A DNA stretch of 21,305 bases. Origin: Deltaproteobacteria bacterium. Lineage in GTDB: Bacteria; Myxococcota; Myxococcia; Myxococcales; 40CM-4-68-19. Positions 1 to 9,935 of this stretch are shown one piece after another (the first letter of the stretch is position 1; each line of letters starts with the position of its first letter). The notes below the pieces were generated by a model. The model was not told the origin of the DNA. It saw only the letters and a list, made by a program, of their open reading frames with translations, and searched no databases. Made by a program: the position numbers and the translations under genes. The stretch is taken from the NCBI GenBank assembly GCA_005879095.1, contig VBLM01000401.1, positions 1-21,305 of the forward strand, written 5' to 3'.

Positions 1-26
1 ATGATGGCGAGTGGAGAGGGGCACTC

Positions 27-479
27 GTGTACCGCATTCGTACAGCCGCGTTGTGCGCGCTGATCGCGCTGTCCGGCGACGTCCTCGCCGGGACGGCGTC
101 GAGCCCCTTCACCGTCACCGGCACGGTGGTGGCGAACTGCACCATCAGCACGACCGGGATCAACTTCACGTACGACCCGGTCGCGCTCAACGCCGCCGCC
201 GACGCGTTGAACAGCGGCACCGTCACCATCGCCTGCACCAAGGGCTCCGCGCCGAGCATCGGCCTCGACCCGGGCCTGAATCCGGGCGCCGCCAGCAAGG
301 GCGGGCGCGCGATGCGCCTCGGCGCGACCGCCAACTATCTCGGCTACGACATCTACATGTCGTAGCCGAGATACAGCAAGGCCGCGCGCATCTTCAACAT
401 GGACGGCGCTGCCCTGGCCGGCCAGGACGTCACCGTCGGCACCTACACCGATACCGTCACCGCAACCGTCAATTTCTGA
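27..479 (+). pseudogene. Spore coat U-domain fimbrial subunit, disrupted copy
   Basis: This is a secreted structural subunit of the spore-coat-U (SCPU) family, the fibre material exported by a sigma/archaic-type chaperone-usher system. The GTG start at 27 is preceded by a purine-rich Shine-Dalgarno (GGAGAGGGG, 12-20). A signal peptide ends near VLA|GT, followed by the SCPU pattern VVANCTIS (about residues 35-42) and a second Cys in VTIACTKG. The frame hits TAG at 363-365, just after YDIYMS. The same frame then resumes and ends in a normal SCPU tail (GQDVTVGTYTDTVTATVNF) at TGA 477-479. Compared with the intact neighbour at 500-1030, about 30 codons between the YDI(Y/L)M block and the GQDV block are missing and replaced by the right arm of an inverted repeat. 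I call it a pseudogene; it could instead be an assembly error over an intact gene. Confidence 0.8.
336..373. repeat. Perfect 17-bp fold-back inverted repeat inside SCPU gene
   Basis: Left arm 336-352 and right arm 357-373 are perfect reverse complements separated by the 4-base loop CTAC. The right arm is the opposite strand of the Tyr-Leu-Gly-Tyr-Asp coding segment, so it reads as a template switch and not as native coding sequence. The in-frame TAG (363-365) comes directly from copying a TAC Tyr codon in reverse complement. Confidence 0.9.
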
Positions 480-499
480 CCTTTTCACAAGGAGAAGCC

Positions 500-1030
500 A
501 TGTCCCGCAAGCTCGCTGTTCCCCTCGCCCTCGCCGCCGCTCTCGCCGTGCACGACGCTTCGGCCGCCTTTCCCACGCAGCAGTTCCAGGCCAAGGCCGT
601 CGTCGCCGGCAACTGCACCGTCTCCGAGAGTGGCATCCTCGACTTCGGCAACTACGACCCGCTGACCGCGAACGCGTCGACCGCGCAGGCCGGAGCGGGC
701 GCGTCGCTCGCACTGCTCTGCACGCGCGGCAGCCACCCGCACATCGCGATGGACAACGGCAGCAACGGCTCGCGCCTGCTCTTCAACGGCGGCGGCGGCG
801 CGAACAACCAGCTCACGTATGACATCCTCATGCCTTCCGGGAACGGCGCGGTCGCGACGGCGACCGCGACCTCGTGGGGCAGCACGGCGGCGACGAAGTA
901 CGACGTCGGTGTGACCACGGTGTCGCCGACGACCGCCACGGTCGTCGAGATCTTCGGCACCATCTCGGGCGGGCAGGACGTGGTCCCGGGCACGTACACC
1001 GACCTGGTCACCGCGACGGTGGACTTCTAG
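500..1030 (+). CDS. Spore coat U-domain fimbrial subunit (intact)
   Basis: A 176-residue SCPU-family protein, predicted to be exported and polymerised or deposited on the cell or spore surface by the downstream chaperone and usher. The ATG at 500 has a good Shine-Dalgarno (AAGGAG, 489-494). The signal peptide ends near ASA|AF (about residue 24). The mature part has the family pattern VVAGNCTVSESG, a second conserved Cys (LALLCTRG), the YDILM block, SWGST, and the terminal GQDVVPGTYTDLVTATVDF strand. Two Cys in the mature region fit the usual subunit disulfide. Its stop (TAG 1028-1030) abuts the chaperone ATG with no gap, so the two are probably translationally coupled. It is a diverged paralogue of the broken gene just upstream. 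Confidence 0.9.
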   Translation: MSRKLAVPLALAAALAVHDASAAFPTQQFQAKAVVAGNCTVSESGILDFGNYDPLTANASTAQAGAGASLALLCTRGSHPHIAMDNGSNGSRLLFNGGGGANNQLTYDILMPSGNGAVATATATSWGSTAATKYDVGVTTVSPTTATVVEIFGTISGGQDVVPGTYTDLVTATVDF

Positions 1031-1747
1031 ATGACGCTCGCCTTCGCACTCCTCGTTGCCGCGGGACTCAACGTCTCGCCGGTGCAGGTCCGGCTCACGC
1101 CCGAGGAGTCGAAGGCGTTGATCACGCTGCGCAACGATGGGCAGGGCGAGACCCGGTTCCAGGTCTCGGCGAAGGCCTGGGACGAGGACGCGGTGAAGGG
1201 CATGGTGCTCACGCCGACGCAGGACGTGGTGTTCTTTCCGGCGCTGTTTGCGTTGAAGGCCGGTGAGGCGCGCAACGTCCGCGTCGGCGTGACGGTGCCA
1301 TTCGGCGCGCTGGAGCGGACGTATCGGGTCTTCATCGAGGAGCTGCCGCCGGCGGAGAAGCCGTCGTCGAGCTCGTCGGTGCGGGTGCTGACGCGGGTCG
1401 GGATTCCGATCTTCGTCGCGCCGGTGAAGGCGCTCGACGACGTCAAGCTGTCGGCGATCGCGCTGGGCGGTGGGAAGGCGCTCGTCGACGTGCGCAACGC
1501 GGGCAACGAGCACTTCCGCGTCGACACCGTCAAGCTCGACGCGATGGCGCAAGGCGGGGCCAAGCTGTTCGAAAAGCAGGCCTCGGGCTGGTACGTGCTC
1601 GCCGGCGGTCACAAGAAGTACGAGCTGGAGATTCCGCGTGAGGAGTGCGCGCGCGTGCGGCGCCTGGTGATCTCGGTGAAGACCGAGCGGGAGGAGATCT
1701 TCCAGCAGGCGCTCGATACGCCCGGCGGCGCGTGCTCCGGTGTTTAG
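1031..1747 (+). CDS. Periplasmic fimbrial chaperone (PapD-like)
   Basis: A 238-residue periplasmic pilus-assembly chaperone that would donate a beta strand to SCPU subunits and deliver them to the usher. The signal peptide is short (MTLAFALLVAAGL). It is followed by an N-terminal immunoglobulin-like domain with the family pattern of alternating strands (VSPVQVRLTPEE, ALITLRNDG), the edge-strand region FFPALFALKAGEARNVRV, and YRVFIEELPP. A second domain begins near residue 120 (RVGIPIFVAP) and ends with a Cys pair in the EECARVRR and GGACSGV tail. The length is normal for the family. Its start is directly adjacent to the stop of the preceding subunit, and its last codons overlap the usher GTG by 8 bp, which fits a tightly coupled operon similar to McuB-McuC of myxobacteria. 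Confidence 0.9.
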   Translation: MTLAFALLVAAGLNVSPVQVRLTPEESKALITLRNDGQGETRFQVSAKAWDEDAVKGMVLTPTQDVVFFPALFALKAGEARNVRVGVTVPFGALERTYRVFIEELPPAEKPSSSSSVRVLTRVGIPIFVAPVKALDDVKLSAIALGGGKALVDVRNAGNEHFRVDTVKLDAMAQGGAKLFEKQASGWYVLAGGHKKYELEIPREECARVRRLVISVKTEREEIFQQALDTPGGACSGV

Positions 1748-4518
1748 AACATTAGTTATAATTTTATTACTGACGTTGGGTTCGACGGTCTTCGCGCAGG
1801 CGGACCAGCGCGCCTATCTCGACCTCTACCTGAACGAGCTGGCCAAGGACACCGTGCTGGTGCGGCTGCGCGGCGCGGAGCGGATCGACGACGCGCTGGT
1901 GGCCGTCGAGGATCTGGAGAGGGCCGGCCTGCACGGTCTGCGCGGCAACCGCGAAGTGCAGGACGGGCGCGAGTACGTCTCGCTCCGGTCGCTCGCTCCG
2001 GAGGTCACGTACGTGCTCGATCAACAGGCGCTGACCGTGAAGCTGACGGCCGACGTGTCACTGCTGGAGAAGACGTTCGTCGATCTTTCTCCGATTCAAC
2101 GGCCGCGCGAGATGGTGCTGCGGCGGGATACCAGCGCGTTCTTCAATTATTCGGTGACCGGCGCTACGGGCGCCGGCGCGAGCGGGGCAGCCGAGTTTGG
2201 CGCGAGCGTGCGCGGCAACCTCGCGTACACCGGCCTCACGGTCGGGCCCGACGGCAACATCGTGCGCGGATTGAGCAACGTCACGATCGACGATCCGTCG
2301 CGCATGCGCCGGGTGACGCTGGGCGATGCGGTGACGTCGTCGGCGCCACTCGGTGGCATCGGGTTGCTCGCCGGCGTGAGCGTGACGCGCGAGTTCGCGC
2401 TCGATCCGTACTTCGTGCGGCAACCGCTGCCTGCAGGACGGGCGCGAGTACGTCTCGCTCCGGTCGCTCGCTCCGGAGGTCACGTACGTGCTCGATCAAC
2501 AGGCGCTGACCGTGAAGCTGACGGCCGACGTGTCACTGCTGGAGAAGACGTTCGTCGATCTTTCTCCGATTCAACGGCCGCGCGAGATGGTGCTGCGGCG
2601 GGATACCAGCGCGTTCTTCAATTATTCGGTGACCGGCGCTACGGGCGCCGGCGCGAGCGGGGCAGCCGAGTTTGGCGCGAGCGTGCGCGGCAACCTCGCG
2701 TACACCGGCCTCACGGTCGGGCCCGACGGCAACATCGTGCGCGGATTGAGCAACGTCACGATCGACGATCCGTCGCGCATGCGCCGGGTGACGCTGGGCG
2801 ACGCGGTGACGTCGTCGGCGCCACTCGGTGGCATCGGGTTGCTCGCCGGCGTGAGCGTGACGCGCGAGTTCGCGCTCGATCCGTACTTCGTGCGGCAACC
2901 GCTGCCGCGGCTGGCGGGCGCGATCACCTCGCCGTCGATGCTGGACGTCTACGTCAACGGCGTGCTGGTGCGGCAGGAACAGATCGCGCCGGGACCGTTC
3001 GAAGTGCGCAACCTGCCGGTGGCGAATGGCGCGGGTTCGGTCAGCTACGTGGTGCGCGATGCGTTCGGGCGCACGCAGGAATTTGCCTCGCCGTACTACG
3101 CCTCGTCGGGTGTGCTCGCCGACGGGGTCAGCGAATACGGCTATCATCTCGGATTTCGGCGCACTGGATTCGGGACGGAATCGTTTCATTACGGGCCGCC
3201 GGAATTCGTCGCGCATCACCGGATCGGTTTCGCAAATGTGCTCACCGCCGGTTATCGATTCGAATCCGGCCTGCAGCACGGGAGCGCGATGGCGAGCGGC
3301 GGGCCCACGGCCGCGTTTGCGTTGCCGCTCGGCGAGCTCGATCTCGACGGCGCCGCAAGCGTGGACGCCAGCGCGGCGGGCGCGGCCGGCTCTCTAGGAT
3401 GGTCGCTCTTGACGCGCCGTTTTACCGCCGGCGCGGTGGTGCGCGCGATGACGCCCTCGTACGCGGCGCTCGGCCAGCCGGCAAGCGCGGATCGCCCGTT
3501 GCTGCAATTGCTCGGTAGCGCCGGCGCGCCGATCTTCCGGCTCTTCAGCCTGACGCTGGAGGGACAGGTCAACTCGATGCGCGACGCGGGGCTGACCTCC
3601 AGCGTCGCGGTTCGCGCCGACGTTCGCGTGACCAACAATCTCTCGTTCATCGTCAGCGGCTCGCGCTTCCGCGGCCCCGGCCAGGCGCCGGAGTTCGGCG
3701 CGTTCGCGACGCTGCTCTACAACTTCGGCCAGGGAACCTCCGCCGACCTGGGCGCAACCGCCTCGCGGCAGGGCGGCGGCGGGAGCGGGGGCGTGCAGAA
3801 GTCGCTGCCGCTCGGCGAAGGCTGGGCATATCAGCTGCGCAGCGCTCAGGAACCGGCTCAAGCCGCGACCGGCCTCGGCCAGGTGCAATACCAGGGACCC
3901 TATGGAAGCTATCTCGCGTCCTATTCGCGGACCGGGATCACCGACGCCGCGATGGCCACCGCGGCGGGCGCGCTGGTCTTGATCGACGGCAGCGTGATGG
4001 CGAGCCGGCCGGTGCAGGAAGGATACGCGCTGGTCCAGGTACCCGGCGTCGAGGGCGTGCGCGGCTATCTCAACAATCAGGAGATCGGGCGCACCAACGG
4101 CGCGGGGAATCTGTTGATCCCTTCGTTACAGCCTTATTACGGCAATCGATTGAAGATCGGCGATTCCGACGTGCCCATCGATTACGAGGTGGGAAAGATC
4201 GAGCAGGTGATCGGCACGCCCCTTCGCGGCGGCGCGCTGGTTCGATTCGACGTGCAGCGCGTGCGCAGCGTGACCGGCCTGGTGCGCGTCGGCAACAGCG
4301 TGCCGGCGTACGGCGAGCTGACCGTCGACGGCCGCAGCTCGCCGATCGGCGCCCGCGGCGAGTTCTGGCTCGATCACCTCGGCATCGGCCGCCACGACGC
4401 CCAGGTCGAATTCGGCGCCGGCATCTGCAAGTTCGAAATCGAGGTGCCGGACGACACGGCGGCTGCCGTCGATCTCGGCACCGTGTCCTGCACGCGGATG
4501 CTCGCGGCCCAGCCTTAG
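1740..4518 (+). pseudogene. Outer-membrane fimbrial usher, frameshifted by tandem duplication
   Basis: This gene encodes an outer-membrane usher (FimD/PapC type) that forms the pore for secreted SCPU subunits. Translation starts at GTG 1740, overlapping the chaperone, with signal peptide MFRTLVIILLLTLGSTVFAQA. The usher segments are the N-terminal domain (YLDLYLNEL), barrel strands (VTLGDAVTSSAPLGGIGLLAGVS) and the plug-like DVYVNGVLVRQEQIAPGPFE. Later barrel strands follow, and the C-terminal domain is near RSVTGLVRVGNSVPAYGELTVDG. After residue 231 the frame is lost because 475 bp (not a multiple of 3) are duplicated. The original frame resumes in the second copy, where GTG 2488 could reinitiate and give 676 residues without the signal peptide. 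Deleting one copy gives 2304 bp, exactly 767 codons plus stop. The usual usher length is about 750-850, so the ancestral gene was complete. The gene ends tail-to-tail with TreS, overlapping by 4 bp. Confidence 0.85.
1957..2906. repeat. 475-bp tandem direct duplication within usher gene
   Basis: Copy 1 spans 1957-2431 and copy 2 spans 2432-2906. The copies abut with no spacer, and I see no microhomology at the junction. The only difference I found by reading is T2327 versus C2802 (GAT/GAC, both Asp, synonymous in the usher frame). Because 475 = 3 x 158 + 1, the duplication shifts the frame. Near identity implies a very recent event, gene conversion, or an assembly join of two near-identical haplotypes. 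Confidence 0.93.
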
Positions 4519-7500
4519 CCGAGCATCTCGAGCAGGGCGCGCAAGGCCGCGAGCGCCCAGTCGTCGCGGTGGCCCAGCTCGTGGCCGAGCTCGTCGAGCG
4601 CTTTCTCCAGCATCTGCGTGTCGAGCAGCATCTGCAGCTCAGCGCGGTCCTTCGGCAAGAAGGGCGCGCCCTGCGACGATTCCAGCCACGCCGCGAGGAA
4701 GACGGCCGGCGCCCACGTCGCCCACAATTTCGCCCACGGCTCGGCGCCGCCGCGCTCGCTCTCGCGCACGGTGGCCGGATCGCGCAGCGCGACGGTGGCC
4801 GCGAGATCGAACGAGCGCAGCATGGTCGCGATGTCGCGCAGCGGCGAGCGCTTGCGGCGGCGCTCCGGCAGCGGCTTGTCGGGGTTCTGGCCGAAGTCCA
4901 CGACCGCGAAATCCTTTCCCGTCCAGAGCACGTTGGCGAGGTGGAATTCGCCGTGGATGCGGCTGCGCTGCGCGGTGAGCCGCGTGTGGAGGAGCGGCTC
5001 GAAGCGCGCGTAGAGGTCCTTCTCGCGGGAGAGCAGTTGCTGCGCGAGCTCCCCGGGCCGGCCCTCGAGGCGCGCGGTGCGCAGCTGGCGCAGCACCTTG
5101 CCGGTGAGATTGCGCTTGCCTTGATACACCGAGCGCTGATCGAGCGCGCTGTATGGCTCGGGCGCAAACGCGGGCTCGTCGGAGATCAGCGCGAGGTGCA
5201 ATTCCGCGCTGCGCCGGCCGAGCAGCCGCGCCGCCGCCAGCGAGCTTCCGAGCATTTCGCGCGCGGCCGGCGGAACTTCGCCCTGCGCGAGATCGAGCAC
5301 CGTACCGGCCGGACGCGGCGGCGGTTTCAGGTTTCCGCTGCTCGCCAGGGCGCGGTCGAAATAGCGCCGCAGCTCCTCGCGGAAGAAGTGCCACGCGGTG
5401 CCTTGATTGGACAGATATCCGTGCAGCGTGGCGATGGTGATCGGCTCGCCGCGGCGCGGCCGCAATTCCAGCGCGCCCCAGAGCGGCGCGGTCGGCGCAT
5501 TCGGCGCGCGCTCGGTCAGCGCGCGGCCGATCTCCAGCTCGGGACTGAGGCCCTCGCTGAGGCGCCGGTAGAATTTCAAAAGCAGCGCGTCCCCGTACTG
5601 AACGGACGCGGAATGATGTTCCTGCCGATACAGCTGCGGCTCGCCGGTGGGAAGTAACGGGAGCGAGCTGGCGCTGAGCAGGCCCGACTCGCCGCGGCTG
5701 CGGGTTCCGGTCCGCATTGCCTCGAGCAGGCTCGCCGACGCCGGTGGATCGAAGAGCGCGTCGACCAGGAAGGCCGGCGCACCGTCGGTGCGGCGCAGCT
5801 GCGCGATCACCGCCTGCGGCGAGGCCGGCTTCTCGCCGATCTCGATCGCGAGCGGAATGACGAAGCTCTCCGGTTCGCCGTGGCTGAATTCGACCTGCAC
5901 CAACGCAACGCGCAATCCGTCGAGCGGGATCACGTCGGCGATGCGGGTGAGAGAGATCTCCCGGCCGCGCGCCGGGAACCAGCGGCGGCCCTCGATCCAC
6001 GCCGGCAGCACCAGCTCGATCGCGCCGCGCTCGGCGGCGGTGAACGCGCCTTCCCACGCGCTTGCGACTTCGAGCAGCGGCGGCTGGTACGAAGCCTCGC
6101 CCAGTTCGGCGCGCTTCGGTTCCTGGAGGGAGAACCAGTTGAAGGCGTGCTCGCCGAGCGTCAAAAGATAGGGAAGATCGCCCACCGGCGGAAAACGGGT
6201 CTTGCCGATCAATTCGGTCGGCACCCGCCCCTTGTAATCGCGCAGGTCGAGCTCGACGTATTGGGTAAAGCGGGAAAGGTTGGCGACGACGAGGACCGTC
6301 TCGTCCTCGAAATGGCGGATGAACGCCAGCACTTTCGGATTTTCCGGCGAGAGGAACTCGATGGTGCCGCGGCCGAACGCCTGGAACCGCTTGCGCAGCG
6401 CGATCAACCGTTTCATCCACCAGAGCAGCGAGTTCGAGTTGGCCTGCTGGGATTCGACGTTGAGCGATTCGTAGTGGTATTCGGGATCGATGATCACCGG
6501 CAGGATCAACCGCTGCGGATTCGCCCTCGAATAACCGGCATTGCGATCGGGACTCCATTGCATCGGCGTGCGCACGCCGTTGCGGTCGCCGAGGAAGACG
6601 TTGTCGCCCATGCCGATCTCGTCGCCGTAATAAAGGACCGGCGTGCCGGGCAAGCTGAAGAGCAATGCGTTCATCAATTCCACTTGTCGCCGGTCGTTGC
6701 CGACCAGCGGCGCGAGCCGGCGCCGGATGCCGAGGTTGATGCGCATCGTCGGCTCGTGCGCGAACGCTTTGTACATGTAATCGCGCTCTTCGTCGGTCAC
6801 CATCTCCAGCGTCAGCTCGTCGTGGTTGCGCAAGAACAGCGCCCACTGGCAGTTCGAGGGAATCTTCGGCGTCTGCTCGAGGATGTCGATGATCGGCAGC
6901 CGGTCCTCCATGTGAATCGACATGAAGATGCGCGGCATGATCGGGAAATGGAAATTCATGTGGCACTCGTCGCCGTTGCCGTAGTAGGCGGCGGCGTCTT
7001 CGGGCCACTGATTCGCTTCCGCGAGCAGCATGCGGTTCTTGAATCGCTCGTCGACGTGCGCGCGCAATTTGCGCAGGAGGGCGTGCGTCTCGGGAAGGTT
7101 TTCGCAGTTGGTTCCGTCGCGCTCGAACAAATAGGGAACTGCGTCGAGCCGCAGTCCGTCGACGCCGAGGCCGAACCAGAAATCGACCACGCCGAGCATG
7201 GCTTCGTGCACCGCGGGATTGTCGAAATTCAAATCGGGCTGGTGGGCGAAGAAGCGGTGCCAGTAATACTGCTTGGCGAGCGGGTCCCACGACCAGTTCG
7301 ACGGCTCGAAATCCTTGAAGATGATGCGCGCGTCGCGGTAGCGGTCGGGCGTGTCGCTCCAGACGTAGAAGTTGCGCTCGGGCGATCCGGCCGGCGCGCG
7401 GCGCGCACGCTGGAACCACGGGTGCTGATCGGAAGTGTGGTTCAACACCAGCTCGGTGATGACGCGGATTCCACGACGATGCGCTTCGGCGACGAAGAGG

Positions 7501-7787
7501 CGGAAGTCTTCGAGCGTGCCGACGTCGGGGTCGACGTCGGTGTAATCAGAGATGTCGTATCCGTCGTCGCGGCCGGGCGAGGGGCAGATCGGGAGCAGCC
7601 AGAGCGCGTTGACGCCGAGATCCTGCAGGTAATCGAGCTTGGAGGTCAGACCGGGGAAATCGCCGATGCCGTCGCCGTTCGAATCCATGTACGAGCGCAC
7701 GCGCAGCTCGTAGATGATGGCGTCCTTGAACCACTGCGGATCGTCACGCAGCTGGCCGCGCCGCATCTCCCACGGTTTGCGCTTCAT
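4515..7787 (-). CDS. treS: Trehalose synthase / maltokinase fusion (TreS-Mak)
   Basis: A cytosolic bifunctional enzyme of 1090 residues. The N-terminal GH13 domain (about 1-555) interconverts trehalose and maltose. The C-terminal kinase (about 565-1090) would phosphorylate maltose to maltose-1-phosphate, the GlgE substrate for alpha-glucan synthesis. GH13 motifs are visible: [13 protein letters not shown] (about 112-124), [12 protein letters not shown] with nucleophile Asp215, LLAEANQ with acid/base Glu257, and FLRNHDE with Asp323. The kinase part has [19 protein letters not shown] (Glu947 where relatives have HGD) and VVDFGQNP followed by [16 protein letters not shown] 7787 is chosen because it overlaps the malQ stop (ATGA) and the preceding in-frame sequence is only malQ read in another frame. 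The length is normal for fused TreS-Mak proteins. The odd point is the altered HGD and DFEG kinase motifs. Confidence 0.93.
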   Translation of the reverse strand: MKRKPWEMRRGQLRDDPQWFKDAIIYELRVRSYMDSNGDGIGDFPGLTSKLDYLQDLGVNALWLLPICPSPGRDDGYDISDYTDVDPDVGTLEDFRLFVAEAHRRGIRVITELVLNHTSDQHPWFQRARRAPAGSPERNFYVWSDTPDRYRDARIIFKDFEPSNWSWDPLAKQYYWHRFFAHQPDLNFDNPAVHEAMLGVVDFWFGLGVDGLRLDAVPYLFERDGTNCENLPETHALLRKLRAHVDERFKNRMLLAEANQWPEDAAAYYGNGDECHMNFHFPIMPRIFMSIHMEDRLPIIDILEQTPKIPSNCQWALFLRNHDELTLEMVTDEERDYMYKAFAHEPTMRINLGIRRRLAPLVGNDRRQVELMNALLFSLPGTPVLYYGDEIGMGDNVFLGDRNGVRTPMQWSPDRNAGYSRANPQRLILPVIIDPEYHYESLNVESQQANSNSLLWWMKRLIALRKRFQAFGRGTIEFLSPENPKVLAFIRHFEDETVLVVANLSRFTQYVELDLRDYKGRVPTELIGKTRFPPVGDLPYLLTLGEHAFNWFSLQEPKRAELGEASYQPPLLEVASAWEGAFTAAERGAIELVLPAWIEGRRWFPARGREISLTRIADVIPLDGLRVALVQVEFSHGEPESFVIPLAIEIGEKPASPQAVIAQLRRTDGAPAFLVDALFDPPASASLLEAMRTGTRSRGESGLLSASSLPLLPTGEPQLYRQEHHSASVQYGDALLLKFYRRLSEGLSPELEIGRALTERAPNAPTAPLWGALELRPRRGEPITIATLHGYLSNQGTAWHFFREELRRYFDRALASSGNLKPPPRPAGTVLDLAQGEVPPAAREMLGSSLAAARLLGRRSAELHLALISDEPAFAPEPYSALDQRSVYQGKRNLTGKVLRQLRTARLEGRPGELAQQLLSREKDLYARFEPLLHTRLTAQRSRIHGEFHLANVLWTGKDFAVVDFGQNPDKPLPERRRKRSPLRDIATMLRSFDLAATVALRDPATVRESERGGAEPWAKLWATWAPAVFLAAWLESSQGAPFLPKDRAELQMLLDTQMLEKALDELGHELGHRDDWALAALRALLEMLG

Positions 7788-9265
7788 CGGGCGCTCCGGC
7801 CGTAGATCTGCGTCAGCTCTTTCAACCGCGTCTGCACTTGCGCGCCGGGCAATTCGGTGAGCCGCCATTCCCAGTTGCCTTGCGAAGTGCCGGGCAGGTT
7901 CATGCGCGCCTCGGTGCCGAGGCCGAGCAGGTCCTGGATGGGTGCGATGGCGACGTTCGCCACCGACGACCAGACGGCGCGCACCATGTCCCAGTGAATC
8001 TCCGAGCGGACGGAGGTCCCGAGGTAGTCGAGAGCGGTCCGCCGCTCCTTGTCGTCGAGTCTTTCGAACCAGCCGCGCGTGGTGTCGTTGTCGTGTGTTC
8101 CGGTGAAGGCGACGGAATTGCGATCGTAGTTGTAGGGAAGAAACGTCGGCGCCTGGGGATCGGTGCCGAACGCGAATTGCAGGAGCTTGATCCCGGGGAA
8201 GCCGAACTTGTCGCGCAGCGCAGTGACTTCCGGCGTGACCGCGCCGAGGTCTTCCGCGATCAACGGCGCGTCGCCGAGCTTCTCGAACAACTTCGCCCCG
8301 GGGCCGGGGACCCAGCGGCCGTTCATCGCGGTCGGCTCGGAAACGGCGATCTCCCAGTAGCGCGTGAAGCCGATGAAGTGATCGAGCCGCAAGACGTCGA
8401 ACATCGACAGCAGTGCGGCGAAGCGGGAAAGCCACCAGCGCAGCGTCGCGTCGTTCCAGCGGTAGAGCGGATTTCCCCAGCGCTGTCCCGTCGCGCTGAA
8501 GTAATCGGGCGGAACGCCGGCTATCACCGTCGGCTGCCCCTGTTCGTCGAGGAAGAAGAGATCGCGGTGCGCCCAGACGTCGGCGCTGTCGTGGGCGACG
8601 AAGATCGGCAAGTCGCCGATCAACGCGACGCCCAGCGTCGCGCAGTGTCCTTTCAACGAGAGCCAGTGGCGCGCGAAGAGGAACTGCTCGAAGCGCTGCT
8701 GATCGATCTCGCGACGCAGCGCCTGGCGGGCGCGATCGAGCGCCTGCGGATCGCGCGCGCGCAACTCGGGCTCCCATTCGGTCCACGGCCGCTCGCGGCG
8801 CGTGCGCTTGATCGCCGAGTAGAGCGCGAAGTCCTCGAGCCACGCCGCGTTCGAAGAACAGAACACGTCGTATGAAGGATGATCGCTGCTGCGCTTTTCG
8901 AACGCGTCGAAGGCGGTGCGCAGCTTCTCCTCGCGCCATGCGCGGGCGGCGGCGTAATCGGTGCGGCCGTGCGCGAAGCGCGGCGGGTCCGCGACGGCAC
9001 CGCGCGGCAATAGCCCCTCGTCGACCAGCCGGTCGAGGCTGATCAGCAGCGGGTTCCCCGCGAACGCCGAGAGGGCGCTGTACGGCGAGTTCCCGTAACC
9101 GATCGGTCCGGCGGGCAACATCTGCCAGAAGCGTTGCCCCGCGCCCGCCAGCCACCGCGCGAAGGCGTGCGCCTCCGGCCCGAGATCGCCGCACCCGTGA
9201 GCGCCGGGCAGGGAAGTCGGGTGAAGGAGGACGCCGCTTGCCCGCTGGCTCAAGACTGAGGACAT
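7784..9265 (-). CDS. malQ: 4-alpha-glucanotransferase (amylomaltase, GH77)
   Basis: A 493-residue amylomaltase that transfers alpha-1,4-glucan segments between maltodextrins, releasing glucose. The fold landmarks are [20 protein letters not shown] near the N-terminus, [16 protein letters not shown] (about 48-63), [18 protein letters not shown], and [20 protein letters not shown] (249-268). Catalytic positions by family knowledge are Asp295 in VLRLDHF, Glu338 in LIAEDLG, and Asp392 in [10 protein letters not shown]. The length is typical for bacterial MalQ. ATG 9265 follows a weak CTGAGG Shine-Dalgarno. The gene overlaps TreS-Mak by 4 bp, so both are one operon that handles glycogen/maltodextrin and trehalose together. 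The 46-bp gap to the divergent pseudouridine synthase gene must hold both promoters; TATCCT (complement of 9277-9282) is a possible -10. Confidence 0.95.
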   Translation of the reverse strand: MSSVLSQRASGVLLHPTSLPGAHGCGDLGPEAHAFARWLAGAGQRFWQMLPAGPIGYGNSPYSALSAFAGNPLLISLDRLVDEGLLPRGAVADPPRFAHGRTDYAAARAWREEKLRTAFDAFEKRSSDHPSYDVFCSSNAAWLEDFALYSAIKRTRRERPWTEWEPELRARDPQALDRARQALRREIDQQRFEQFLFARHWLSLKGHCATLGVALIGDLPIFVAHDSADVWAHRDLFFLDEQGQPTVIAGVPPDYFSATGQRWGNPLYRWNDATLRWWLSRFAALLSMFDVLRLDHFIGFTRYWEIAVSEPTAMNGRWVPGPGAKLFEKLGDAPLIAEDLGAVTPEVTALRDKFGFPGIKLLQFAFGTDPQAPTFLPYNYDRNSVAFTGTHDNDTTRGWFERLDDKERRTALDYLGTSVRSEIHWDMVRAVWSSVANVAIAPIQDLLGLGTEARMNLPGTSQGNWEWRLTELPGAQVQTRLKELTQIYGRSAR

Positions 9266-9311
9266 GCGTGTGCCTCAGGATAGGTTAGCGATTGCATGGT
9301 AGGAACGCCGC

Positions 9312-9935
9312 GTGCCGCTGGCTGTCCTTTTTCGCGACTCCGCGCTCGCCGTCGTGGACAAGCCGGCAGGGCTGGCGGTCGACGAGGACGTGGTTCCGCT
9401 GGCGGCGCGCGAACTGGCGCCGAAAGGCGGGCGCGCCTGGCCACGGATCGTGCATCGGCTGGACAGGGGGACGAGCGGCTGCCTGCTGCTTGCGCTGCGC
9501 CAGGAAACCGAGGCGGAGCTGAAGCGCGCGTTCGATCAGGGCCTCGTGGAGAAGACCTATCTGGCGCTCGTCGACGGCTCACCGCCCGATCGGGCCGAGC
9601 TTGACACTCCCTACGGACCGGATCCGAACGATCGTCGCAAATTTACAACGCGCGTTATAACTCCGCGACGCGCGCGTCTCGGGTACGAAGTCGTCGAGCG
9701 GCTGCGCGAAGCGGCCCTGGTCAGAGTGAAGCTCGAGACGGGCCGCACCCACCAGATCCGCGTGCAGCTCGCCGAGTCCGGATTTCCGGTGATCGGCGAT
9801 GTTACATATGGTGTCCCCGGATCCCGCCTGATGCTGCACGCCGAGCGGCTCAAGTTTCCGCACGCCGGCGGTACGGTCGAGTGCGTGGCACCGTTGCCGG
9901 AAGAGCTAAGGGCCGCTCTCGTGCAGCGGCGCTGA
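9312..9935 (+). CDS. RluA-family RNA pseudouridine synthase
   Basis: A 207-residue enzyme that isomerises uridine to pseudouridine in rRNA or tRNA. The family signature HRLDRGTSG carries the catalytic Asp51. The N-terminal VVDKPAGLAVDED (14-26), KTYLALVDG (81-89), and GRTHQIRVQL (144-153) with the following GFPVIGDVTYG are typical of the RluA fold. It lacks an N-terminal S4 domain, so it resembles the short RluA/RluC/TruC-like forms; the exact target cannot be assigned from sequence. The GTG start at 9312 is chosen for its nearby TAGGA Shine-Dalgarno (about 9300-9304). The gene is divergent from malQ and its last 30 bp overlap tail-to-tail with the patatin-like gene. Confidence 0.88.
   Translation: MPLAVLFRDSALAVVDKPAGLAVDEDVVPLAARELAPKGGRAWPRIVHRLDRGTSGCLLLALRQETEAELKRAFDQGLVEKTYLALVDGSPPDRAELDTPYGPDPNDRRKFTTRVITPRRARLGYEVVERLREAALVRVKLETGRTHQIRVQLAESGFPVIGDVTYGVPGSRLMLHAERLKFPHAGGTVECVAPLPEELRAALVQRR

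Noticed and set aside
11..1030. A continuous 339-codon frame joining the first and second SCPU genes
   Set aside because: Its first half is a shifted reading of the first SCPU gene. The second gene has its own Shine-Dalgarno and signal peptide at 500.
5880..7805. A 641-codon plus-strand open frame opposite TreS
   Set aside because: It is the antisense shadow of a well-conserved GH13 gene, with composition typical of GC-rich antisense frames and no motifs.
7788..9194. The TreS-Mak frame stays open upstream to 9194, suggesting a 1559-residue fusion
   Set aside because: The extra part is Arg-rich, has no recognisable fold and is exactly malQ in a shifted frame. ATG 7787 with the ATGA overlap is the natural start.
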